A DNA stretch of 64,000 bases from Sphagnum magellanicum. Taxonomy: Eukaryota > Streptophyta > Sphagnopsida > Sphagnales > Sphagnaceae. Position 1 is the stretch's first letter, and each line of letters begins with the position of its first letter. The DNA lies in the NCBI GenBank assembly GCA_021904315.1, contig CM038912.1, positions 11,557,061 to 11,621,060 on the forward strand, in the 5' to 3' direction. The notes below the pieces were generated by a model that made no database searches, was not told where the DNA came from, and saw only the letters and a list, made by a program, of their open reading frames with translations. A program made the position numbers and the translations under genes. This document shows, piece by piece, positions 1 to 11,220 of this stretch.

Positions 1-135
1 CAAAACCCACCCAAATTTTTTTAAAAAAAATACCCCAACAATCTTTCGCTTTTCACCATGCAATAGCCGCTGCTTCTGAAGATTTATTACCAATAACAGA
101 AAAACAGAATTCCATTACAGAGAAAAACTTCATAC

Positions 136-261
136 CTGATGGTTTTTAGCGATGCACTGCGCTGAAGCCGCCTCAATATTATTATTGTTATACCCCCCTA
201 CTACCTCCACCACCACTACCCCAGGGGAAATATTATCTTGGACCTCCGGAAAAATGGTCCA
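136..261 (-). other. Possible minus-strand exon end, unrecognised
   Basis: Read on the minus strand, 261 to 136 is open for 42 codons and ends at a good splice donor (CAG|GTATGA). The peptide contains VQDNISPGVVVVEVVGGY, which looks coding-like, but I do not recognise a family. The run begins just after an in-frame TGA and has no ATG, so it would need an upstream exon or a frame change near 260-460, where another minus frame is open for 75 codons. The neighbourhood is GC-richer and has pyrimidine-rich stretches typical of a promoter or 5' UTR. It could be the start of a gene leaving the window to the left, or a gene fragment. Confidence 0.25.
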
Positions 262-398
262 TCATCGATCCAGTAGTGAGTTCATGCAAAATCGAAGTGC
301 CTGCCATCTGCGTCGTCTTAGGGTACGTATGTGGTGCGAAACTCCTCAAAACGCTTGATGACGGTGGATTCTTGGGGAATTTGGTTGCGCTGGCGGAA

Positions 399-422
399 GG
401 TGAGGTGAGGTGAGGTGGTGTG
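399..422. repeat. Short GGTGA microsatellite
   Basis: About four tandem copies of GGTGA lie in the GC-richer block at 360-500. Nothing else is attached to it. Confidence 0.5.
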
Positions 423-479
423 CGGGAGAACGTGGAGAAGTCAAGCTTCTCTCCCTCCACGCGGAGACATGGAGAGCGA

Positions 480-1260
480 GCAGCAGGCAGAGAGACCTCC
501 CCTAAAACTCGATACCAATTGGCGGTCAGCAGTCAGTCAGTAGCCTTCCACCGGCTTTACTACACTTTCTTAGTTCCTTTCGTTTTTGCATTTTTCTAAC
601 AATCAACTCAACTCAACCCAACCGCCCTCGCTTTTAACCTTCCTACTACTTGATACCCGGCTATCACCCATTCCACACCCCTTGAATCCACGTTCTAGAC
701 ATATGGACTAGTGTTCTATGGACTAGGTAACCGGTGAGAGGTCATCGGTTATCAGAAAAGAAAATAACTGAGGTGCAGGAGTGTTGAAAGTCTTTTTTTC
801 ATAACCAATGACCTGGAGCCGGTTATCAAACATTTACCTTTTGTTGAAAGGTTCGAAATCGACAACTTAACCTTCCTATCCATGGATGAAAAGTCACATA
901 ACCCTCATGTTGATGGATGAAATGTTGTGTATCTTTCTTTTCAATTAATGAAAATTCATATCCAACATCCTATTTGAATGATGCATGCATGGGAAAGGAA
1001 AGGCGAGGGGTTACCTATGCTTGGTGAATGTTGAATTGTATTACATATAGTAAAGGACGTCGTGAAGCATCATTTCATCCATTTGTCCTGTCATCCATCC
1101 ATCCGTCTTGTCATGGTCTGTTTACTTCGACGGGGCGGAAAAAGAGTGGAATACAGACGCGGCGCAGTGGAGAAAGCAATAGGAAGAGATGGCACACATG
1201 CCAAAGCCCTGTAATTATAAGCATCCATCAAAAACTGAGCCAATTACAAAAGGAACTCAC
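480..1260. other. Spacer with an imperfect hairpin, no gene seen
   Basis: No protein-like reading frame is convincing here. The block holds an imperfect inverted repeat at 727-752 and 801-826 (20 of 26 positions pair), whose arms both contain TAACCGG and GGTCAT, and a small direct repeat of ATGGACTAG near 703-726. At 1,045-1,061 it carries a 17-bp sequence that recurs at 2,396-2,412. Confidence 0.4.
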
Positions 1261-1467
1261 CCCATCACTTGTGACCTTCTTGCCCTTTCTACCTTTCCGC
1301 TTCTTAGCTTCTACGAAGAGAGCTCTTGCTTCTTCAAGCTCCTTTTCTTCAATCTCCTTTCGAATCCTTATTTCCTTTCGCCTTGCTAATTCATTTGCAA
1401 GCCTCTTAGCCTCAACCTCTTATGTCAGACATTGTTGCTTCAATCTCTTTGACTCCTATTCTCTTTC
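1261..1467 (-). pseudogene. EIF3A: eIF3a exon fragment
   Basis: Read from 1467 down to 1261, one minus frame gives a charged coiled-coil peptide with KRLANELARRK followed by EIEEKELEEARAL and KKRKGRKGKK. This matches the central spectrin-like region of plant eIF3a, the largest subunit of translation initiation factor 3, which has KRLAxEL, REIEEKELEEAQALL and KKGKKK in the same order. The match ends at GATGGG|GTGAGT, a proper splice donor, so this looks like one genomic exon rather than a cDNA copy. Two in-frame stops (TAG and TAA) interrupt the first third and no flanking eIF3a exons are visible. It lies about 1.4 kb before the Helitron protein region, so capture by a transposon is possible but unproven. 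Confidence 0.72.
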
Positions 1468-1628
1468 CTACATCCACGAAATGCAATCAACTCACCTGTA
1501 AGGCATGTTCAAGGACAAAGATGCGCTAGAAACTTGCATCACCTAAACAAAAAGCACTAGAACCACATAGGATGACAAGGGAATGACTTTCCACACACCA
1601 TTTCGAACATTTGCCTTTCCTATTTTTC

Positions 1629-1743
1629 CTTTCTCCTCTCAATTAGGACAAGTTGCATGCCAACACTTTCTTATGTTCTTTCTCAACAATGACTTTAAGC
1701 TCAGAAAATGGCTAACTCTGCATGGAGGGCTTGTCATGTGTAG
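1629..1743. repeat. Local duplication, copy 1
   Basis: This segment matches 1,972-2,083 at most positions. Shared runs include TTTCTCAACAATGACTT and GTCATGTGTAG. Read forward, both copies keep the peptide FLNNDFKLxKWLTL, so a coding origin is possible, but I do not recognise it. Confidence 0.7.
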
Positions 1744-1971
1744 GTGGTTGAATCATGCTAGTAGCATGGGGATTTAATTAATAATTTAGGAAACTTTGCA
1801 AGTGTTTTCTGTTACCATCCCTATAGTTTGAGCTGTGAAGCTTTACCTGCTTAATTTTTAGAGCATCTGCTGTTGGGTGCTGCTGAACAAGGATCTCTCA
1901 CAATGTTGTTCCAATGAACCAAACTCTCCAAACTTTCCAAACTCTCCATTCAAAAAGTTTGTTTGTGTTTG

Positions 1972-2083
1972 CTTTCTCTTCTCAATCAGGACCTTGCGTG
2001 CCAACAATTTTTATGTTATTTCTCAACAATGACTTCAAGCTCTTAAAATGGCTGACTTTGCCTGGAAGGCCTGTCATGTGTAG
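1972..2083. repeat. Local duplication, copy 2
   Basis: Second copy of the segment at 1,629-1,743. A further short repeat (AAACTCTCCATTCAAA) flanks it at about 1,938 and 2,133, so the region was duplicated more than once. Confidence 0.7.
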
Positions 2084-2283
2084 CATTTCAAGCATTTGCC
2101 TCAAAATGCTGTTGTAGTGAAACAAACCCTCCAAACTCTCCATTCAAAGAATTTGTCTATGTTTGTAGATGCACACTAGCACACACCTCATGGAGATGGT
2201 GTTAATGATGATGCACCTACAAGCTTGGTGTGTGCACTAAATCATTGGTGGCCTTTGAAATCTGATGAGCATTCCTGGACACT

Positions 2284-2325
2284 CCATAACTTGGAATTTG
2301 AGATTCATCACATCCCAAGTTATGG
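2284..2325. repeat. Perfect 11-bp stem-loop
   Basis: CCATAACTTGG at 2,284-2,294 is the exact reverse complement of CCAAGTTATGG at 2,315-2,325, with a 20-nt loop. Function unknown. Confidence 0.6.
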
Positions 2326-2341
2326 TAGTCATCTTCCAAAC

Positions 2342-2580
2342 CGCCAAGGGACAAATTTTGACCTAAAGAAGAAGAAGGATGCTTGAATATCTTTGATATA
2401 GTAAAGGACGTCTTCCATGTCTACTGCTGCTAGTGCATTACCTTCATTGTTTTGTTCTCAGTTCACATGCTCTCTTACATCCGCAAAACGACTGTATGGC
2501 TCAGAGATCAAATCCAAGTAAACCTTGAAATCACTTTTAGAAATCTTTATGAGGGCACATCATTGAGGGCAACGAATGAG
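2342..2580 (-). pseudogene. Coding-like fragment, family not recognised
   Basis: A minus frame from 2580 to about 2342 reads with only two stops and looks like protein rather than chance: it contains SDFKVYLDLISEPYSRFADV and, after a TGA, NNEGNALAAVDMEDVLYYI. A pyrimidine tract plus TTTAG sits near 2,363 and could be a splice acceptor. I cannot name the family. The 17-bp repeat also seen at 1,045-1,061 lies inside it, encoding DVLYY in both places. It may be another gene fragment trapped together with the eIF3a exon. Confidence 0.35.
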
Positions 2581-2837
2581 TGGTTTCCTCTCTCTGGTTA
2601 GATTTAAGCTCCAGCTAAGCAAGAACTTTCCAATGGAAGATTGATCCCAATGTTACAATGAATACCTTAGATCCCTAATAACAACAGTAGCAAGGTAAGC
2701 TCAGGATGTGCCAATTCAAACAACCTCCAAGATACATACATACACACACGGCACCAACAGATAAGAGTGCATGAGGAACCCCCTCCCCAAGATTTTCATA
2801 TCAATATCAGCAACAAACCTAACATATATTTTCCACA

Positions 2838-5800
2838 ATGCCTGAAGACATACAAGAACATATGCGTGCACTCATTGCGCAACATGGTAGTGTTTTGGCA
2901 GCTTTAGCGGCCTTTCGGCAGCACCCAGAAGTTCAACAGAATGATGAGCAAACTGACTCTTTGGAAAATCATGTTCCACATATTAATGTTCCAGTAGAAT
3001 TCAATCAAAACATGTCAAAATCTGCACATGAACGTCGTAATCGCCTACAGAAAAAACGGCCTACTAAGCAACATACAGAGTTGGTCGGGCCATCTAAATC
3101 GCCACAAGAGCGAAATAATCATTTATGTTGAGAATGGTGAACCGTACAACAAGTAGTAGCACGTGCATAACCTTCTCTTGGCAATGACGCATTGCAATTG
3201 TTTGGAGACGGAGACGCATTTGCCCTGGGACGATGGGATTGTGGATAAATGGACATAATTTGTGGATTTTGCAACACAAAAATGTGGATCAAAGAACGAT
3301 TAGCAAAGTCAAGCAATAGAAACCCATAGTTTTCTCTATGTTGCGAGAATGGAAAAATATTATTGTCGAATCTTCTTGCAACACCGCAAAAACTAGAAGT
3401 TCTTTTAACCAACAAAGAGAGAAGTGCTGTCAAATTTCGAGATTAGACTCGCATGTACAATTCGGTGTTGGCATTCACTTTGCTCGGTGCTAAAGTTGAT
3501 GAGTCGGTAACAAGAGGCACTAGACCATACTCCTTTCACATTCAAGGTGAGCTTTATCACAAAATCGGATCCATGTGTCCTCCCGAAGGACAATGTCCAC
3601 AATTTGCACAGTTGTACATTCATGATACGGAGAGCAAACATCGAAACCACCATGTTGTTATGCCATCGTTTGATCCAACAACGTTGGATCAATTGTTAAC
3701 CATGATGTACAATATCAATCCCTATGTCGAAGTGTTCAAAATGGCAAGGGATATAATGGTAATAGAAGGTGCTCCCACGAATCTGAAATTGCATCTCATT
3801 ACTTCTCAAACAAAGGATGCACGCTGATATAATGTGCCGACGGTTAATGAAATCGTTGCATTGATGGTAGGAGATGGTTCTGAAGCTTTAGACAAGTGTG
3901 ACATTGTTGTTGTTCAGCAAGTTGGCCCGTTTCAACATTTCTGAGCTACATGTGGGATACATGGCTCTACATTATCTGTTGTTATTTCCTTACGGTGAGG
4001 ATGGATGACATCTGAATATTCCGTTCAATAATGTTGTTGTTGATGTAGATTTGGATGAAGAAATGTGGAAGAATCTAAACATCAAAGAAAGCATTGCAAT
4101 GTGCTAATGGTCGAATTTTACGATTATCGATTTCAACATCGAGACACTAATGGCATTGCGTTGCTTCGAGGTGACCAATTGAAGCATCAATACATTGTGG
4201 ATGTTTATGCGACTATCGAACAAAATTGCTTGAAGTATTTGCGCTTGAATAAAAAAAAACTTCGTGTAGATCTTTATCAAGGCCTTTAGGACGCCATTGT
4301 TTTAGGTGACAATAGCGTTGCTGCCATTAGACAAAGGATCATTTAACCATCTTCTTTCACAGTAGGTCCACGTCACATGGTTCAAAATTATTAAGATGCC
4401 ATGGCAATCTATAGATGGGCCCGTTGCCCGAATGCATTTGTTACATTCACTTATAATCCCCAATGGCCTAAGATCAAGAAAACGTTGTTGCTCGGATAGT
4501 AACCTCAAGATCGACCGGATTTGGTAACCCAAGTGTTGAAAATCAAGCTAAAAGAGTTTATCAATGACATTCACAAGAAGCATATTCTAGGACGCACGAT
4601 TGTGGAAATCTATGTCACTGAATTTCAAAAGCGTGGGCTATCGCATGCACACATTCTCATCTTCTTTGCTGAAGATTGAGAGCCTCACATGGTCGAAGAT
4701 GTAGACCGCATGATCAGTGCTGAACTTCTGAATCCAAAGACAAATAGGTTGGCCCATGAAACAGTTGCTAGATGCATGATGCACGGTCCATGTGGAGCTA
4801 CATTTCCAAATGCCCCATGCATGGAAGAAGGCAAATGTAAAAAACAATATCCACGCAAGTTCCAATCTGAGACGGTGATGGATGTAAATGGATATCCTAT
4901 TTATCGACATAGAGATACGGGGCGCACACTTTTGGTTCATGGCATTGAATTGGACAATCGTTGGGTGGTATTGTACAATGTCTATTTGTTGACCAAATAC
5001 GATGTGCACATCAATGTTGAGGTCTATAACAACATTCGTGTAGTCAAGTATCTGTTCAAGTACGTTTATAAAAGACATGATCGTGCAACTGTTGAGATCT
5101 CATGCCCGAACGATAATTCCACCAAAGGGAATGTGGTTGAAACCGATGAAATTTTTAAAAAATTGACTGTTGCTATGTATCTGCATCGAAAGCAGCGTGG
5201 CACATCTTTAAGTTTGATATGCATGAGCGATTTCTTGTTGTTGAGCGTCTACAATACCATTTGCCCAATCAACAAATGGTGTTGTTCGACAATGACGATG
5301 ATGTGCAAGAAGTGGCAAGATAGTTAGCCATTTCCAGAACGATGTTGATGGAATGGTTCAAAACAAACCAAGAATCGAAAACTACATGAAGCTTTATGTT
5401 CGATCAATTCCCTCACCAATGGGTGTGGAATTGGAAGTTGAAGCGATGGATAATGCGCAAAAGAGGTTTTGCCATTGGTTGCATGTATTATGCACACCCG
5501 ACATCGGGTGAACGTTATTATTTGCGAATGCTGTTGAACTGTGTCAAAGGTGCCACATCCTACGGCATTTGCGGACAATGGATGGCACAGAGCATGACAC
5601 ATTCGATGCATGCATTGCAATGGGTTTGTTTGTAGACAACAATGAATGGCATCAAACCTTGGAAGAAGCCGGTCTTTGGGCCTTAGGACAACAACTATGT
5701 GACATGTTTACCTCCATGCTAATGTTTTGTGAGGTGACAAAACACAAACAACTATAGGATGCACATTGGGAGTCTTTGAGCGATGACATTGAAGTAATGA

Positions 5801-7485
5801 CATGTCGCGAGCGTGATGATCCAGCTATTACCCTTTCTGAGGATGTGCTAAAGGATCGTGCATTATATGAAATCGATGAGGTTCTCATCCGCAACGAACA
5901 CCACCTGGAAAATTTTCCAATGCTTCCCAAGTTTAATTACGTCCCTTATTTCATGGAGGAAACCGATTAGTCCAAGAAGAGCTATCTTATGATCAACATT
6001 CATTGACCACAGATGTAGACAATGCAAAAGATAGGCTTAATGATGATCAGCGCAATGCCTACGAAACTATTTTGAATGTCGTGACAAACAAAGAAGGCAA
6101 ATTGTTCTTTGTGTATGGCAGTGGTGGAACTGGCAAAACATTTGTTTGGACAACATTTATGTCTCGTCTACGAAGGCAAGGCAAAATCGTATTTGCAATT
6201 GTTTCATCAGGAATTACATATTTGCTGCTTCTAGTCGGCAAAACCGCCCATTCAAGATTCAAGATTATGATTGATCTGCATGATGAGTCGACTTGCAACA
6301 TCATACAACATATGAAAATGGCCGAATTGGTGCGTAAAGCTAATCTGATCATTTGGGATGAGGCACCAATGATGCATCACCGAGCTTTCGAAGTTGTTGA
6401 TCGGACCCTGCGTGATTTGATGCAATTAGATGACGCACATGCAACCAAAAAGATCTTTGGTGGGAAAACCGTGGTCCTTGGTGGGGATTTTCGACAAATA
6501 TTGCCTATTATTCCCAAGGGAGGACGAGAAGACATTATTAGTGCTTCATTGCATCAATCGCATCTTTGGCAGCATGTTATGATTTTTTATCTTCATATCA
6601 ACATGCGAGTCATGGCAGCCAATTTTGAAGAGCAACGAAAGTTTGCCAAATCGGTGTTGATTATGAAGATGACAGTCTTTCTGCCATTGTAGAAGAAGAA
6701 TGTGTTGATCTAGATTGGATCAAGATTCCGTCCCATATGAGGTTGCCAACAAAAGATTACAGCTTAAGAGGATTAATCCGAACCATCTATCCGAATCACC
6801 AATGCCACTCTGGAAATGCCATGTATCTTATGCAATGCAGCATTATGGCCCCCAAAAATACTGATGTTCATGAAGTCAACAATGTAATTCTAGAATTGCT
6901 ATCTGAAAAATTGCACACGTACCTAAGCATAAATTTTTTGATTCCAAAAAAAGAAGGTGCAAGTGTTGTTGCAGGAGTTTCAATGGATTCATTATATCCG
7001 GTGGAATTTCTGAACATTTTATAATTCAGCAATATCACAAATCATAAGCTGGAACTCAAAGTGGGCGTGCCAATCCTCTTGTTGCGCAATTTCAATCAAT
7101 CAATAGGATTGTGCAATGGTACAAGGTTGATTGTCAAGAGATTGGGTCAACGTGTCATTGAAGCGGACATCATCACAGGGAACAATGTTGGCAAACGTGT
7201 GTTCATACCCCGCATCATCATGTCCCCCTCCTAGACTGATTGGCCATTTGTTTTGAGTCTTCGTCAATTTCCTATTCGAATGGCATTTGCGATCACAATC
7301 AACAAGAGTCAAAGTTAGACATTGAACAACATTGGGGTATATTTGTTGTTTCCGGTCTATTCCCATGGTCAACTATATGTTGTTATCTCACGGGTCACAA
7401 GTAGTGCAAACATCAAGATTTTTAGCGGCTAGGGTCCTGATGGATACATGCAGATGTCGTATATAAAGAGGTTTTGGAAATGTAG
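2838..7485 (+). pseudogene. Helitron Rep/Pif1-like helicase, broken
   Basis: Domains appear in the expected order. At 3,453-3,827 is the Helitron amino-terminal region (FAQLYIHDTE). At 4,290-5,100 is the Rep domain, with the HUH motif H-A-H at 4,644-4,652 and the tyrosine motif KYLFKYVYK near 5,043-5,072. At 6,003-6,690 is the helicase, with Walker A GSGGTGKT, Walker B LIIWDEAPM and GGDFRQILPI. Late helicase motifs ([20 protein letters not shown], then LYVVISRVTSSANI) occur at about 7,060-7,430. Many in-frame stops, for example two in a row near 4,500, and at least three frame changes (about 5.2, 5.5 and 6.0 kb) mean no active enzyme can be made. Such proteins normally nick and unwind DNA during rolling-circle transposition. 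Confidence 0.88.
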
Positions 7486-7560
7486 TTTGTAATTGTAATT
7501 TTGTAATATGTACCGTCAAATACACACACACCTGTGCATTAGGCACGAGGTTCAAACTAG
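2838..7560 (+). mobile_element. Decayed autonomous Helitron
   Basis: This is a rolling-circle transposon relic with a Rep/helicase region (2,838 to about 7,485) and a typical 3' end. The terminus is a hairpin at 7,531-7,550 (stem CCT-GTGC paired with GCAC-AGG, one bulged G, loop ATTAG), then a 6-nt gap and CTAG at 7,557-7,560, followed by T at 7,561. Helitrons end in CTRR about 10 nt after such a hairpin and insert before T. I could not fix the 5' TC end; it lies upstream of 2,838, so the true element may be longer and could include the gene fragments at 1.3-2.6 kb. Confidence 0.85.
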
Positions 7561-8750
7561 TTGCAAGCTAAATTCAAAGGTCATTTGATTCACTTTTTTT
7601 AATTTTGTCATTGAAAATGAAACTATCAATTTCACTCCCAATCACTCTTTGGTCATAATTTGAATTATTAGTCTTTTAATGGAGAATGTGAACCAACTTT
7701 TGACATTTATACATTAAGAACTTTACAACAATCTAAAAAGGCTCGATTTGGACAAGGTTTCATGTTTATATTATTGCTTCAAAAATTCAAAACATTCACA
7801 AGGCTTTAACTCCCGAAGTGAAAATCCACTTGAGGATGTTAGGATTCATTTTTACACTCTCCCACATTTGTGAAAATGTGTTTGAATCCCAAAACAAGTT
7901 TTTTTGGCCCATTCCCCTTCTTACAACTTAACCTTGGCCACAACCCTAAAGTTAACGTAATGACAAGTAACATCTCATTTATAATCCTAGACAATTTGAA
8001 GCCCATTAATACACCCAAATACCTTACATCTTTGCCTTTGAAAATCCATCCCAACTCACCTTCACTTCTCCAATTCATATTTTCAAATTTGGACTAATTG
8101 TAATGCCAACTACTTTACAAAAGATGGTTATAATACACTTAGGTCACCCTAAATTTGAGGCAAAACCTTCTAAAAACAATCTCATGATGTTAACAAAAGA
8201 CTAATCAACCCTCACCATGTCCTTGTTCAAAAAGTAACTCATAATTGCAAACTTAATATTATTTAATATATAGCCCAAAACATCAACACTACAATGAACA
8301 AGGTAACAATATCCTTGTTTAATTAAACTAAATATGAAATGAATCACCCAACTCACCATTTGCCTTCAAAGAAGAAATGGGTAAACATAAATGGAAATTG
8401 GAAACCCATTTCACCCAAGTGTCATTAAAATTGAAAGTCATGAGTTTTGAAAATAAGAAACCCAAATCATTTTATCAAACATCTTTTCAAAATTTAAGAA
8501 CAACAATGTCAACTTTTGATCAATGGTTTTCACTTGTTCTGTGGTTTCATTAACCCAAAAAAAAGTTATTAAGATTGATATTTCAGTTGCAAGTTAAATC
8601 CTTAAGATGAAAAAATAAAAACAACAATGTTGAAATCTTGACAAGTATTACAATGGGATTTGAAGGCTCAACAAAAACTTGTTAAAATACTATAATGATT
8701 TGGAGGTGTTTTAAATGATTTTGACACCATAATTCTACCTTGGGCTTGCT
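7561..8750 (-). mobile_element. Retroelement debris, possibly chimeric
   Basis: A minus frame at 8,078-7,839 reads without a stop for 79 codons. Its first part (KDVRYLGVLMGFKLS) resembles the end of a LINE reverse transcriptase (RYLGxxxGFxLS). Its second part (LTLGLWPRL, GFKHIFTNVGECK) resembles peptides often read from LTR-retrotransposon leader DNA. The DNA at about 7,808-7,885 recurs in diverged form at 36,057-36,150. The rest up to 8,750 is AT-rich with no clear gene. Confidence 0.45.
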
Positions 8751-10700
8751 TAATCGGTGAAACATTTTGATTTCAATAGGCATGGAAGCTCTATGATATA
8801 TGTTTGGTAAATTACATGTACATTTGTGGCATTATTGGGCAACCTAAAATACAAGATTCTTTGTGACAACAACTTAATCCCAATCTCGTCCTCGAACTCG
8901 AAGGATGGAATCTTAATGAAATTGCGCGATCTTGACATGTCCAAAAGTTCATTGTCATCATCTAGGTCTGGTCAACTCTTGATGTAATGATGATAATTTA
9001 TAGCCTTTATTTCCAATGTTTCACCAATACAACCCCCCATAAAAATGAAATACTCCACATTACAAAATTCCTTGACATCATATTTGAAAATTGAAATTTA
9101 ATGGTGTGGGTCAAGGTAAGTTATAATCCTAGGGCACCAAAGTTCAAATGTGCTTTCTTTTTCAAAAGAGTTTATATCTTACGCAAAAACATTAAATTTG
9201 GATTTGGATAACTTGATTTAATCTAACAAGTGCATATTCATAATGTTGTAAATCACATAGAAATTTTTCTTATAATATTTGAATGTCACTTTAATATCCC
9301 TTCTAAAAAAAACAAAAAAATTACATTAACCCCAAGAATGATCACATTGACCTAGGTGGTTCCTAATCCAAAATTACATTTCCTTTGTAATCATTCATTT
9401 ATAACCCTTCCCAAGTGATTTTATGTCTAAGAAAATTTATTTCTTTCACACCAAATTGCATTTTTCAAACTTGGTATACAACTTGTGTTCCCTTAATTTT
9501 AGGAACACCTTTATAAGGGGTTCCACATGTTCTTTCATCATTTTAATATATGTCAAAATGTCATCTATGTAGATGACCATAATATTATTGAGTCATTCTT
9601 AAAAAATATTGTTCACGAGGGTGCAAAACATTGGTAAATCCAAAAAGCATCACCACATTCATACAAAGGTCCAAATTTTTTTTAAGTGTACCAAAATTCT
9701 ATCACGCTATTGTTTTTCATGTATTCTTTTACCTAGTTTTATTTTACCATTTATGGGACACAAAGAGAATGATATTGATAGAATTTAGAATTATGATGGT
9801 TTAAGATATTTTATTGTAAATATTCGACACTTTTTGATTCATTAATATTGATAGGGATCAAAAGATAAGGAAAAAAAAACCTTTGTTCAAAACTATGTTT
9901 TTTTTTGTTTGGAGTGGTACACCTTTAAAAAAATTTCACCTAAGAGTCATACCTTGTGTGACAAACAATATATTCTTCATCTCCTTTTGTAATTCAAATT
10001 TAGTAATACCCTAAACATAGGTTAATCTTACTAAACATTTTGGCACTTGAAAGTCGATTAAAAAAAAATCATCAATTTGAAAAAATATATACTTGTTTTT
10101 CATGGTCACCTCTTTAAAAGCCCTATAATCCACACACATTCTAAACGTTCCATCCTTCTTGTGAACAAAAAAGATGAAAGATAAATAAGACAACTTGTTT
10201 GGCTTGATGTACCTTTTTGCAAGGAGTTATTTGAATTGAACCTTCAACTCATTGTGATTCATCCAATATAATATAAGGTGCCTTTGTTGGAAACTTCATC
10301 TCGAGAATCACCTTAATTGCATGGTTCATTTCTCCATAAGGCAATTCATTTGGAAGTTATTAAAAAATTTAAAAATTTTCACAACACTTGTCTAACAAAT
10401 TTGGAAGGATTCACAAAGTTGGGATCCTTTTGAGGTTTAGCCCCAACCACAATCTACATCACATAGAACATGCCACACCTTTCTATGTATTTTTTTTTCC
10501 AAGTTTGGCCCAACATCAAATGGATTACCACCTCGCCCACACTAAGCACTTTTACATATGCTTTCACACAAATTAACCCATGTTTAAATGGAATCCTAAT
10601 TAACCTGTCGTGTTTTTTTATGAACATGTTATTCTTAGTTTTGAAATCCACCCCCAAAATGCACTCTACATTTCCCAAAATAAACATAATCAAACTCACC
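8750..10700 (-). pseudogene. Ty3/gypsy retrotransposon relic: protease to RT
   Basis: On the minus strand, from high to low coordinate, the pieces follow gypsy Pol order. A protease-region peptide (ILGNVECILGVDF) lies at 10,699-10,454. The start of reverse transcriptase lies at 10,193-10,011, with FVHKKDGTFRMCVDYRA (consensus FVKKKDGxxRMCVDYRALN). The RT active-site box YIDDIL lies near 9,580-9,560 and KVFLKLREHKLYTKFEKC follows at about 9,540-9,470. The section from 9,450 to 8,750 is too decayed to assign. Stops and frame changes are frequent. The protease part is cut by the CACTA element at 10,701-11,958 and continues beyond it. Confidence 0.8.
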
Positions 10701-11070
10701 CACTACTAGAAAAATTGGTTTTTTTTAATAGCAAATATAGTGTTAAAAATACCCAATTTGAACAAGGGTCAAAAAGACCATTTTGTCATTTAGGACAAGT
10801 TGATTTTGACATGTCCATTATGATTGGGGTGGTTTTTTATACTAACAAAGTATGGACCATTTGACTGGTCAAATTTTTACTCGTATCAAAACAAAAAAAT
10901 TAGCAAGCAAGTAGGTAGGTATATCATAAAAAGGCATGTACATAGGTGGTAGTCTACCCTACCCTACCTTACTTTATTTTATTTAGCCTACCTTAACTTA
11001 ACATAGTATATCCTATTTAACCTAGCCTACTTACCTTAACGCTTAAGCATGTACATAGGTTATAATGTTA

Positions 11071-11127
11071 GGAATTGAACCCTTGACCTCCCCAATGATA
11101 ACCCAAGCCCTTAACCAATGGACCACA
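11071..11127 (-). repeat. tRNA-like SINE head (A and B boxes)
   Basis: On the minus strand TGGTCCATTGGTTAAGGG (11,125-11,108) fits an RNA polymerase III A box and GGGTTCAATTCC (11,082-11,071) fits a B box, about 25 nt apart. The rest of a cloverleaf is not convincing, so this looks like the head of a tRNA-derived SINE rather than a tRNA gene. Low-complexity CTAGGTTA/CCTAAC-type DNA follows down to about 10,900. Confidence 0.6.
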
Positions 11128-11220
11128 CCATCAAAAAAAGTTCAACTTTTGTTAATTTTTGAATTTCACATGTTTATTTTAACACGTCACTATAAGACTA
11201 TGAGGTATGAAAATAGGTAG

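Noticed and set aside
2400-2837. Helitron 5' end (A|TC) upstream of the Rep region
   Set aside because: Several TC starts exist but none has a supporting motif; single-base criteria cannot decide it.
11071-11127. A functional tRNA gene
   Set aside because: Only A- and B-box similarity is seen; acceptor and anticodon stems do not pair convincingly.
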